The notes below the pieces were generated by a model. It worked only from the letters and a program-made list of their open reading frames with translations. It did not search any database and was not told where the DNA came from. A program made the translations under genes and the position numbers. From Tretioscincus oriximinensis (taxonomy: Eukaryota; Chordata; Lepidosauria; Squamata; Gymnophthalmidae), in the NCBI GenBank assembly GCA_022410635.1, contig JAJVDF010000161.1, forward strand, positions 947,007 through 1,011,006: 64,000 bases of DNA. The letters run 5' to 3'. Of the stretch, positions 23,741-33,319 are shown one piece after another; the first letter of the stretch is position 1, and every line of letters starts with the position of its first letter.

Positions 23741-23819
23741 TACTGAGCCCATTTATTAATCATTTTCTTCTTTCTGGACCTATTGAAAGCCTTCAGCTCT
23801 AGTTTATACTTGTATTCCA

Positions 23820-23956
23820 TGAAATCTGTAATCTGACCTATTGGACCTATACTACTTAAGAACATAAGAAGAGCCATACAGGATCAGNTGAAATCTGTAA
23901 TCTGACCTATTGGACCTATACTACTTAAGAACATAAGAAGAGCCATACAGGATCAG
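23820..23956. repeat. 68-bp direct duplication joined by a single N (likely assembly artefact)
   Basis: Positions 23820-23887 and 23889-23956 appear identical by eye (TGAAATCTGTAATCTGACC to CAGGATCAG) and are separated only by N at 23888. The duplication includes the first 20 bases of a CR1 tail. This is what an unmerged contig overlap looks like. Confidence 0.8.
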
Positions 23957-24190
23957 GCCACAGCCCATCTAGTCCAGCATTCTGTCTCACACAGAGGCCC
24001 ACCAGATGCACCTGGGCAGTCTGAACAGAGGAAAGCAAAATATGCACCTGTTCATGACTCCCTGCAAATGGTATTTCAGGAGTCCTGCCTGTTGCTCCAT
24101 CCCAGAGGCAACAATCAAATATCCATCCCAGTACCCATTTATACCCTTGGTGTCCATAAACCTGTCTAGTTCTATAAGAAAATACTTGAT
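23930..24190 (-). mobile_element. CR1-like LINE 3' end (TTATGTTCTTA-tail family), reverse
   Basis: Reverse complement of the same 3'UTR found at 39240-39466: TAAGAACATAAGAAGAGCC, CATCTAGTCCAGCATTCTG, GGCCCACCAGATGCACCTGG, CAGAGGAAAGCAAAATATGC, CCCTGCAAATGGTATTTCAG, and finally GGTGTCCATAAACCTGTCTA. 5'-truncated. Confidence 0.9.
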
Positions 24191-24230
24191 ATCCTTGGTC
24201 TGGACNATGTCAAGACTGAGTCTGGAATAA

Positions 24231-24490
24231 CAGTGCCTGCACAGCCACCCCAACCCTTGAACAACCTCAAAGGTTTCTCCCTAGTTTTTAATTGCTGATT
24301 TTTGTGTGTCACTTTACTCGGGATTTGAAAGGTTTATTGATATACATTTTAAATTCTTGTGTTTCTTTTATGGTTTTAATGTTGTGAAGGTCATGACGAC
24401 CTGAATTTTTAACTTTTGTAAGCCACCCTGGACACCTTTGGGGGGAAGGGCGGGGTAAAAATCTTTAAAATAAATAAAATAAAAATATTA
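24231..24490 (+). mobile_element. L2-type LINE 3' tail
   Basis: Ends with TTTTGTAAGCCACCCTGGAC, GGGGGGAAGGGCGGGG, TAAAAATCTTTAAAATAAAT and an AAAAT repeat, the usual reptile L2 3' terminus. The 5' limit is uncertain because it abuts the reversed CR1 tail. Confidence 0.6.
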
Positions 24491-25400
24491 TTGGAATGAT
24501 TATTGATATATATTTTTAGAATGTTTATGCTCCTTTTAAAAAGAAGAAAAAAGTAAAATGTTTTTTGTTCTGATGTGTATAAGCTTCCCATAAAATTCCA
24601 GTTACCAGGTCCCAGAAAATACATTATTTACTCAAAACAATTTTGTAAAACTTTTCATTAAATTTCCTGGGCTTGGAACAACAACAAAGCCCCGAGACAT
24701 TTGGGTATAGGGTAGGGTATACATAGAAAGAAAGAAAAATATTTTTTNAAAAATCTATTCATTATACTAATATGTTCTAAAATTATAATCATAAACATGA
24801 AGTGATGCATCATGCTTCTTCACTGCAAACATTCAGAAAATCATTGAAGAGACACTTATTTGTACTGGCCTTTGGCTGATGAGATAGTTTCCCCTCCTCA
24901 CTTTCAGACACTATTGCTGTTTTTCATGTGTTGCAGTATTATATTTTCATCATTACCACTCCATCCTGAGACCATCTGGCATGAATAAGTAAATAAATAA
25001 ATAGTTCCTTCATATACACTATCAATTTTCATTTTGAGCCTCTTTGGTTTTCATCAGTTTCATGAAATACTGTATAAAACTATATTTTGCATATTAATTA
25101 TATATTGATTTAAGAGCTCTAAATGATCATAATTATTGAGTACACCTTTCATGAGAGTTATAATGAACATATTTTTCCCCTCAGGAAATTTCTAGCAGGT
25201 ATTTATTTATTTATACTTGTACCCAGCCCTTTACCCAATGTACTCTATAAGAAATGCAGACTATAAGGGCAGCAATCCAAACTTGCCAACATTTTTTTTA
25301 TTTATGTATATTTTTCTGGCCACCATGGCAGCTGGTCCATTTTAAAACTTGTGTCTAACTCCACAGATTTGTTTNGAATTTGCCTATTGACATAAATTTA
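24491..25400. other. Intron upstream of the ATG exon, no clear feature
   Basis: AT-rich. 25195-25275 (ATTTATTTATTTATACTTGT, ACCCAGCCCTTTACCCAATG) resembles a reversed L2 3' end. Otherwise nothing is recognised before the polypyrimidine tract of the CNTN6 ATG exon. Confidence 0.4.
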
Positions 25401-25423
25401 CTTTCTTTTTTTTCTTTTTCCAG

Positions 25424-25503
25424 GCTATAGGTTACTGACAAGGAGATCTATATAGTGTCTCATATGATTAGATGGGAAGAATTTTTGACCTTGGAAAGTG
25501 GAG
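25424..25503 (+). promoter_or_regulatory. CNTN6: CNTN6 5' untranslated part of the ATG exon, with acceptor and uORFs
   Basis: A long pyrimidine tract (about 25401-25420) runs into CAG at 25421-25423, giving a strong 3' splice site, so the exon starts at 25424 and the ATG is not in the first transcript exon. The 80-nt leader holds two upstream ATGs. The one at 25472 opens an 11-codon uORF whose TGA (25505-25507) overlaps the main ATG (25504) as ATGA. The one at 25464 is out of frame, reads through the signal peptide and, after splicing, stops at the start of the next exon. This arrangement could tune translation by reinitiation or leaky scanning. The acceptor and uORFs are read directly; the effect on translation is inferred. 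Confidence 0.7.
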
Positions 25504-25558
25504 ATGAGGTTGCTATGGAAACTCACATTTCTTCTACTACTCATGAACTGTTTTGCAG
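25504..25558 (+). CDS. CNTN6: Contactin-6 first coding exon (signal peptide), coding part
   Basis: The coding part of this exon is 55 nt: 18 codons plus the first base of codon 19. It reads MRLLWKL, then a leucine-rich core, then NCFA, which is a typical short n-region, hydrophobic h-region and small-residue cleavage site of a secretory signal peptide. The opening MRLLWKL and overall length match my memory of the vertebrate CNTN6 N-terminus; CNTN4 begins MRLPWEL and fits less well. The ATG has a purine (G) at -3. The exon ends GCAG followed by the donor GTAAAA at 25559, so the next intron is phase 1. The leftover G joins AT at 59395 to give Asp, continuing directly into the contactin Ig1 exon. 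Known of the family: CNTN6 is a GPI-anchored neuronal adhesion molecule with six Ig and four FNIII domains. The gene call is inferred from about 60 residues. Confidence 0.85.
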
Positions 25559-25786
25559 GTAAAATGCTCAATTATTACTTTTTTAAATTTGACCAGTAAA
25601 TATATAGCACCATATTTCCCTTTTCTAAAGAAATCCATGCATGCATTAATAGAAATAATCTACACAAACAATTTGGGTAAGCACTTTATCATTATAATGT
25701 CAGTTACATTTCACTTATGTCAAAGATTGATAGAGCATNAAGAAGATAACAGAGTTATGTGAGCTTTTGTTGACTTCACTGCGTAA

Positions 25787-25994
25787 TTGCATCCAACCAT
25801 CACTTATTTATCCTGGTGTATAATTGGATGTCATAGAATAAAGCAGTACAGACTTTATTACTGTACCATGCAGTAAAGGGTGCATCCAAACACCACTTAT
25901 TTATCTCATTAAACTTGGGTACTCTGGAATTAAAACAGGATTATTCTAAATTTCCAACTGTATCAGAAGAAATAAATGATGTTTGGATGCAGCC
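25787..25994. mobile_element. Small MITE with GCATCCAAACATCACTTATTTA-type ends
   Basis: The left end TGCATCCAACCATCACTTAT is inverted at the right end (AAATAAATGATGTTTGGATG then CAGCC). The same motif recurs internally at 25881-25906 (TGCATCCAAACACCACTTAT), suggesting two elements or an internal duplication. It lies 230 bp inside the CNTN6 intron. The family is not assigned. Confidence 0.55.
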
Positions 25995-27770
25995 ATAGTG
26001 AAATTAGTAATCAATGCTCAACTATTCAGGAGTTAAATGGTAGGTTAATTTCATCATTGTGGAAGGTCAAAGTANAAGTCAATATATCATTTATCATGTC
26101 ACCATTGACTTTTATTCTGTTACTTTTTGAAAGTGCCCNCCCACAAGATAGTCCTTTTCTCAGTTTTGTTCATATATGTGTCCACAGTCCCATAATTTCA
26201 TGTTAATGGGATCTTCAAATATAATTGAACCCTGTGCCCAGTATATAGCACAAGATATTTTAAAGCTGTGATTCTAATCAAATAACAGGTAGGAACNAGT
26301 TGTACAGTCACAGTGGGCCACAGTGGATAGCCATAATGGGACAGGACAGGGAGGTTCAGGTAGAAAATGTGTTTGTTTTTTGAGAAAGAAGCAAATGTGA
26401 AGGAGAGGGTTGCACATGCTTGTCCAGACATAACCATTGCTTGAATACAAAATTTGGCAAGGGAGTCTCCCTCCCACCCTTGTCTTCTAATGTGATTTTA
26501 AATCCTTAATTTTGGCCTTGGTGGCTGCTAATTAATATACAGTGACAATTTCATTAGACAAAGTTCAGCTTGAAACTGTGCCTAAGCACCGAACCTGATA
26601 TGATTCAGATATTGTTTGAGTTGAATCTGTTTTATTATTCACTGTGATCTGTATTTATTGTTGTCAAACACTAGTCATCTCAGTGCCCCTTTGACTATTA
26701 TCAGTGGAAGCCCATGTACACCATTATAGAGGTGTGCACTGATCCTTGGAGGGTGGGGGGGCAGGAGAATGGTAATGTCTCTTACCTATGGCGTCATTTG
26801 AATTTTGCCTGATAAATACCTCANGTAAATATGTATGAATCTGACTATAGTAGTTTCAGCACTATCCAACAGCCAAATTGTGCTTATTAAAAGACAGAAC
26901 ATCACTCTCCTGTGTACCACTATGTTGTGGGGGTTCCCTGAGAAATTTTGGGATTTTTAACTCATTTTTTATCCAGGCAGAATCACAATCTGATAGGAGA
27001 GGGGGAGCAGGGTTCTTCCTCCTTCCTGTGCTTCTTCCACCTTTAAATCTCTTATTTCTCATATCCAGTAATAGCACCTTTTGTGGAAACAACTTGCNGG
27101 AGGGAATAAGCAATTACATTAATATTCCCTAAATCTTCTGCTGTTTTTCTGAAGTACCATTGCTGTATATTTGAAAAAAATATTTTCCAGTTTAAATACA
27201 TTATATTTACTAGGTCAGTTTCTCACTCTCTTTTTAATACGTTGATTTCATTACGAAATTATATTTGTGTGCTTAATTTGTTCACTGTCTTGCATGGATT
27301 TGATCCAGAAATGTAGCTTGTGAATATTTAAGCATGCATAAATAACTAAAAAGCTCTGTAGCATGCACTAAGCAGTTTAGATATATTTATCTCTTTGTGT
27401 GGACAGTTCAAATGAAAGATATGATCCTTGCCCTCATTAGTGCCACTTTGACTATTATAGGGTTATTATCCAATCCCCAGATGCAGCCNTTTGTCTGATT
27501 TCTGCCTCTAGTAATGCACTGAACTTGCTATACTTCAAAAACTGGCCTCATCTTAGTCATATTCTCATGATGCAGTTATGCTAATTATAGCAACAACAAG
27601 TGAGTTTTAAATTAACCATATGATCCATGACTCAGCAACCAGATCCCCTCTGCATAATGAATATGATAGTGCAAGTACAGGCTGGGGAAATGTCAATGAA
27701 ATAATGCTGTCAACGCCCAACCTATAGTTAACTGGTTGAAAATGATACAAAACCAAGTCTTGATTTGGAG
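25995..27770. other. No gene recognised
   Basis: AT-rich intronic sequence with several single Ns. The CCCAGATGCAGCC at 27476 may be an isolated MITE end of the GGATGCAGCC type. Confidence 0.4.
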
Positions 27771-27778
27771 ATGGGAGG

Positions 27779-28060
27779 AGGAGAAGAACTGGGTTTTTAT
27801 GANCTGCTTTTCTCACCTAAAGAGACTCAAAGCAGCNTAGAAGGTTATTTTTTACCTNAATGCTTACATTCTGTGGTGGTCCCCATTTATCTCGTCGCAG
27901 TCTGTTAAGATTTCTTGCAATTTCTGCTTTCAAATTGCTGGGTTGGCTAGAGCTGCAGACTAGTAGAAGGCGCTCACATATACCCCACGTCCAACACAGG
28001 GTGTCCAAACCCAATCTCTCAGATGAGAGACCGTCTCTTTGGTGACTGTGCTATTCGTGC
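27779..28060 (-). mobile_element. tRNA-derived SINE with CTT tail, reverse copy
   Basis: Reads in reverse: GAATAGCACAGTCACCAAAG (A-box region), GATTGGGTTTGGACACCC (B-box region), TTGGACGTGGGG, TAGCTCTAGCCAACCCAGC, GAAATCTTAACAGACTGC, then AAAAACCCAGTTCTTCTCC. Nearly full length with three Ns. Same family as 10456-10762. Confidence 0.8.
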
Positions 28061-28159
28061 TGCATTTCTATATATATTTCCNTTTCTCCTGTCAACTAAT
28101 TCTGCCTGTTGGCTCAAAAAGAAAATTCCCACATATGTTTTTCTTTCCTGTAACAACCT

Positions 28160-28545
28160 AGAGTGCTTCTAGATGAGGTTTTATTTATGGTATGATGCCA
28201 TGGTTATGGAGGATTTGCCTCACATAATTGTAATTCCAGTAATGGAATTTACATAGGAAAAAGCAGCAATCATGAATTGAAGGGGTGAGGAGGACCCTAG
28301 CAGTTCTCAAAATTCAAAGTTCAAAAGGTTTTCTTTTGAATTCACTCACTCAAAGGAAGCCAGTAACCAATGACAGAAGAAATAAAGATCAACTAACTGT
28401 AAGTGATTATACCAGGGATTTATAGGAAATGTAAGTGAATTCATGGGGAAGAGAGATGACTTCTTTGTGCCTGTTGGATAAACAAAGGCCCTTTATACTG
28501 TGTAATACATAAATATGTATAAAAACAGTAGTCTGGATGCACCCT
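28160..28545. mobile_element. Probable MITE with GGGTGCATCCAGAC-type ends
   Basis: Left end AGAGTGCTTCTAGATGAGG. The right end, reversed, is AGGGTGCATCCAGACTACTG. The ends match imperfectly over about 30 bp, each followed by T-rich sequence and TATTTATG. No target duplication is visible, so the call is tentative. Confidence 0.4.
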
Positions 28546-29756
28546 AAATCTAGACAACATTGAAGGAATTGGTGATTAAAATATTCTACAATAATGNTCA
28601 ATCTAAATGAGAAAGCATTTTTGTTTGAATAAAGTCTATAGGTATTTTTTTGCAATTCATCACATGAACTTTCCATAAGAATGCTACTGCTTTCTCTGGC
28701 TTTATTCGGGTATTTTATTTTATATTATTTTGATGGCTCTGCCATGCCTTGTTTTTTTTCTAAGGCCAGATGTCTGTTTAGCCTTCTCAAAAGTAAAAAT
28801 ACAAAATATCAAATGTGGACTTATTTTCTAACATCAGCCTTGATAAAATATATCAGTAGGATAGATAAATGTTTTCAATTCCTGGAAAAGAATTGCATTG
28901 TTACAGAAGTGGTTTAATGGAGCAAAAGTAAGTTGAACTAAGTTTTTCCATAATGGTTTAATTCAATTAATGAGGCTCTTTTTTCCCCACGAAAAACGGA
29001 CATTTTCTAACATTGAACTAATGTTCACTGCTCTTTCATTTTCTCAAACAGCAATTATTTTTATGTCTTAACAAGTCTTTTTTCCTCAATGCCAAAAGGA
29101 ATAAATTATTTATACATGGATAATGGTGTTGTAAAGAAACAGAATAGTCTCAATTTTTCTTCTTTTTTCCTGGTACTACTTAAAACAGATAATCTGATCT
29201 AAACATATAACTAGAGGTACTGAATATGATGAAGACAAACTCTAAGATCATTAACATTTGATTATTTGTTCTTGGAATTCATTATGGCCATTTCTTTCAT
29301 TGTTACTTTCTATTATAGCTAAAATGGAAATATTCGTTTACTAATGCAGTGTAAGAAAGAAAAATCAGGCAGAACTAACTACAATTTAGTAGAATCACAT
29401 ACTCCTAGCATAAATAGTCATAATTATAATCATAATCAATCATAATCATGTCAGTTCTGAAATTCATTCCATTTTTGGCCTGGGGAAGGGGTTTAGCATA
29501 TCTCNGGGATGCTGCATTCATAACAAGATCTGATGTAATTTATACCTGTCCACATCTGATTATCTTCTAGTTCACANCTGAGGAACAAACCTGTTGTGCT
29601 CCATCCACATATATTGTGTATACTGGCCCCTTTCCAATAATCTTGAGGAGTGGGTAGTGTGAACTGGATCCTAATCAAAAGTCTTATATCACATTATTTA
29701 CAGGACAAAAACAGGCTTGTATCCTTCTCATAGAATGCAAATGGTCTCTTCAAGCT
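28546..29756. other. No feature recognised
   Basis: AT-rich intron. A short ATAATCATAATCAATCATAATC repeat lies at 29420-29448. Confidence 0.45.
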
Positions 29757-30070
29757 GGAAGAATATAAGAAGCATTCTGCTGAATCAGTCTACAACCCAT
29801 CTGTTCCAGCATTCTGTCTCACATAGTGGCCCAACAATTGTAAGTGGGCAGTCTCAAGCAGAATAGGGCAAGGCTTTCACCTGTTCTTGACACCCTGCAA
29901 ATGGTGCTTCAAGAATACTGTCTCTTGCTCCATCCCAGAAGCGGTATCAAGGCATCCATCCTAATAAATATTGATACATTTGGCTTTCATGAATTTGTGT
30001 AAACTTATCTTAAAGCTAACCAGGCTGCTAGCTACTACCAACTCTTCTGGAAGTAAATTCACATAATATA
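29757..30070 (-). mobile_element. Older CR1-like LINE 3' end, reverse
   Basis: A diverged reverse copy of the TTATGTTCTTA-tail CR1: GAATATAAGAAGCATTCTGC, CATCTGTTCCAGCATTCTG, GACACCCTGCAAATGGTGC, TTGCTCCATCCCAGAAGC and AGCTAGCAGCC-type sequence (CTGCTAGCTACTACCAAC) near its end. Confidence 0.7.
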
Positions 30071-30130
30071 AGATAATACAATGTCCATATTATGTCAATG
30101 TAGGATAATGCTATGATCTGAAATTAAAAT

Positions 30131-30186
30131 CTACAAAGTGGTTACAGCCAAACTATGAGAACAAGGAAACTTCATGTTTCTTTTTT
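30131..30186. repeat. Segment duplicated at 31373-31428
   Basis: CTACAAAGTGGTTACAGCC, followed by GAACAAGGAAACTTCATGTT, recurs as CTGCAAAGTGGGTACAGCC and GAACAAGGAAACTTCATGTT about 1.24 kb downstream in the same orientation. Origin unknown. Confidence 0.6.
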
Positions 30187-31117
30187 GGGCATATTAGATT
30201 ATAGTAGATGATAACTTCTCCATAAGAAAGGAATGTGGATAGTGGAAGTATAAATTGTGTTTTATTGGATGGGAAGTGAGGGAGGAATTGAAAGAGCACA
30301 GCTAGGAAAATGAGTTGAGGACTTTCCAGGAAAGAGAGAAAAATGCTGCCCTCCAAAATGCTACTTTCAGTATCAATTGAGGAGAAAACTAGTAATTATA
30401 CCATAGTGCAACCCCCCCCCCCCCACACACACAATAGGTTACCTTTAACTTTTTTCCTGCCACAGAAACAAGAGGATAAGAGTGACAGCCACATTCCTAT
30501 TATTCTAGGCCTCCTGTGGTGGTGGTGGTGAATTCATGCAAAAAATTAAAATCTACAATTAAAGTCAATCTAATCTGAATATGATTGTAATTCATGTATT
30601 TTCCATTTTCTTGTAATTGCAGAAATCATTCCAATTTGCATTCTATTAAGTCTAGTATTTTAATGTTCAGATGACGAGCATTTTTCTCAATGTTCTATTA
30701 GCTGGAGTTTTGTTCATGCAATGCAACGAGTGCTGTTCAACCCAACAAAATTGTATTGTTGGAAGTGAATTTCCCACTGAGAGACTCTCCCCTCAGGACT
30801 TCAGAAAATACCTTGTTTCCTTATTAGTTCTTTTTTTTTCTGCTCATGCCAATCACTAATCCATTTGTCTCCCTTTGACAAGTACCTTTTAGATTTGAGA
30901 TTATATCTGCTTATACATTTCTAAATATCAGCAAATAATAGAAATAGTTCAAAAGTTCAAAAATAATTTTTCAGGTTTTTCTTATTACAGAAAGTCACTT
31001 CACTCCAATTAATATGTGAATTTTGTATTTATATTCACTCTTTTTCAAAAAGCTTTTCCATACCATTTTTGTTTCAATATGTATTTTTCAAAGTTTTTTT
31101 TACTCACATGCAATACA
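30187..31117. other. No gene recognised; short C and CA runs
   Basis: Positions 30411-30432 are a C run followed by CACACACA, which is prone to slippage. Nothing else can be assigned. Confidence 0.45.
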
Positions 31118-31252
31118 NNNNNNNNNNNNNNNNNNNNNNNNNNNNNNNNNNNNNNNNNNNNNNNNNNNNNNNNNNNNNNNNNNNNNNNNNNNNNNNNNNN
31201 NNNNNNNNNNNNNNNNNNNNNNNNNNNNNNNNNNNNNNNNNNNNNNNNNNNN
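31118..31252. other. Assembly gap (135 N)
   Basis: A run of Ns between AT-rich flanks. No inverted ends are visible around it, unlike the gap at 20073. Confidence 0.99.
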
Positions 31253-31372
31253 AGTTTTATATGTTCTTCAAATATTTTGAGAACATCTAAAATTATATTT
31301 TATACCATCTAAAATGTCTAANATTTTTAGTATTTTGTTTATACCATTTTTAAAAAAAAACCACCAAGAAAA

Positions 31373-31428
31373 ATCTGCAAAGTGGGTACAGCCAAACTGG
31401 GGGAACAAGGAAACTTCATGTTATCTTC
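31373..31428. repeat. Second copy of the segment at 30131-30186
   Basis: Same orientation, with a few substitutions (GGGGGAAC for ATGAGAAC). The similarity appears to end after GAACAAGGAAACTTCATGTT. Possibly an uncharacterised low-copy repeat. Confidence 0.55.
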
Positions 31429-31827
31429 TGAAATAATATTTTCAGTATGGCATTTTACTATTACCAAACTTGGAGAAAGTCTCCCTTTTAACTGCAGCTT
31501 CATGGCTATACAGTGAAGTTGATGAAGAGCCCAGAGAGAAAGAGAAGTAAAATCTTCACAGGCGAAATAAAAGAGAGAGTGGTTGTAAAAAGTGGTTAAG
31601 AGAACAGAAAAGTCTTTTAGAGAAAAGTAAACAGGAAAGTAGAAAAATAATCGAGCAGTAACACAGACAGAATATCTAACTATGTCGTAACTAAAGTGAG
31701 GCTTAGGGGTGAATTTAAGATCACCACATAAAAACTGGTGCAAGAATCTGCAGTAATGGTAAGCTTAACTGGTAATGAATGCATCATCTACTATAGTAAA
31801 TAATGCATCCTCTGAAGTAGTAAATAA

Positions 31828-32082
31828 GCAGGTTTCGAAGCCCTGTGTTGGACGTGGGGAGGGGTGAGTACCTTCCACTAGCCTGTAGCTCTAGCCAACC
31901 CAGCTATTTGAAAGCAAGAAGTGCAAGAAATTGCAACTGACTGCAAGTAGATACATGGGAACCACCACAGCCTGATGGGGAAGATAGAATGTGAGCCTTC
32001 GGGCAAAATACCCATATAAGTCACTTGGAGTCCCTTTGTAAGGTGAGAAAAGCGGGGTATAAGAACCAAGTTCTTCTTCTTC
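31828..32082 (+). mobile_element. tRNA-derived SINE with CTT tail, 5'-truncated copy
   Basis: Starts at the B box (CAGGTTTCGAAGCCCTGTG) and then carries the full body (TTGGACGTGGGGAGG, CTCTAGCCAACCCAGC, GAAATTGCAACTGACTGC, GGAACCACCACAGCC, AAGCGGGGTATAAG) and a short CTT tail. It is close in sequence to 10456, so relatively young. Confidence 0.87.
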
Positions 32083-32910
32083 CACTAATATTCCTAGAGT
32101 GATTTTAGGATGACAAGATGTACCTCTCTGTTGCTGACATTTTACTTTGCTTTTGATTGAGTAATGTATTTCCTCATGGTAACCTGATTATTCCATCTGT
32201 GTGTGTAAATTCCTCTGTTCTACAACTTCCCATATAAGGGCTCCACACATATAAGGCCTTCTCCGAACACAGTGAAATGGTCTGCAGAACAGGGGTCATG
32301 GAATGCTGTTTCATTTGGGATTTTGCTACCACAAAGGGCAGCTGTCATGTCATTAGATCTGGAAAATCAGCCTTTACAAAATGCACCGCCACAACCGATT
32401 GCTGCTTTCAGCACTGTGGACCATTATATCTCAATTTTAATGATATAAATGTTGCATATATAAGTCACAGAATACATTAATTTTGTGCACTGAATTAGTG
32501 TGGATATATTAATAGAAGCCCTAAATGTATCATATACATATGAAATTCTTTTTGAATCAGAGTGTAGTTCTTTAGTAAATGCACATCTTTAGAGTTTGCA
32601 TTGATATAGACACTGACAAAAAATCNCAAATATATTAAGATGCACAACTTAAAAACATACAGGAGTATAAACAATATCCCTTCGGAATAAAAACTACAAG
32701 TAATTTTGATTTTCTAGAACAAAGTTTATTGTGTGGATCATGTATTATTATTAAAATGTAAGACTTCTTCTGGTGGTTTATTGACTATAGATATTGTACA
32801 GTTTTGTGAGGTGTTTTATGTTCCTGATGTGAATGGTAATTGGCTAATTGAGAGAAAATAAATTAGTAATAAAGCAAGTCTTCAGTGCATCAGAAGAAGT
32901 GAACCTAAGC

Positions 32911-33315
32911 TATGTGCACACAATGTTTCTGTCTCTCATTCATNGTGCAATCAGGATGTCTTGGGCACTCATNCTAAGTGTTTTTCAGTAGACAACCGGT
33001 AATAAATGCCTTTTTTCCTGGAATAAACTATTACTTAGATATTCAGGCATTGTTTCAGANACCCCTGTATTCTTGTGACTGTATGCATGTGCACAATTTA
33101 GACATCAGATGCTAAAACAATCAAAACACAACAGTTGTTTCTATTGGCTGTTGGGAGTAAAAAAAAATNATTATTGGACTGCACCGCGATGAGCTCAATG
33201 AGCGATGTAACAAAACTGGGGCATTGNTCACAGAATATACATGTTTGGTGTGCACGGATCTTTGATTGTTATATTCCAATTTATAGCATTGTAGCGATAG
33301 TGTGCACCTGCCCTT
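32911..33315 (-). mobile_element. About 400-bp TIR element family, copy 1 (reverse)
   Basis: Order, reverse strand: TGCACAC end, ATTGCTATA-like and TTCCAATTTATAGC motifs, GGTGTGCACGGATC, CAATGAGCGATGTAAC, TGTTTCTATTGGCTGTTG, TATGCATGTGCACAATTTAG, GAATAAACTATTACTTAGAT and TATGTGCACACAATG at the other end. It matches 42286, 55650, 56329 and 57366 in order and spacing. Both ends contain TGCACAC in inverted orientation. Non-autonomous; superfamily not assigned. Confidence 0.7.
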
Positions 33316-33319
33316 AGTC

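Larger units (their letters stand above)
1..25423 (+). other. CNTN6: Intron upstream of the CNTN6 ATG exon (inferred)
   Basis: The ATG exon begins at a splice acceptor, so the sequence before it is intronic at least back to an unseen 5'UTR exon. I found no convincing exon or CpG-island promoter in this stretch. Its contents are LINE, SINE and MITE remnants listed separately, with AT-rich sequence between them. A small non-coding exon could be present and would not be recognisable from sequence alone. Confidence 0.6.
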
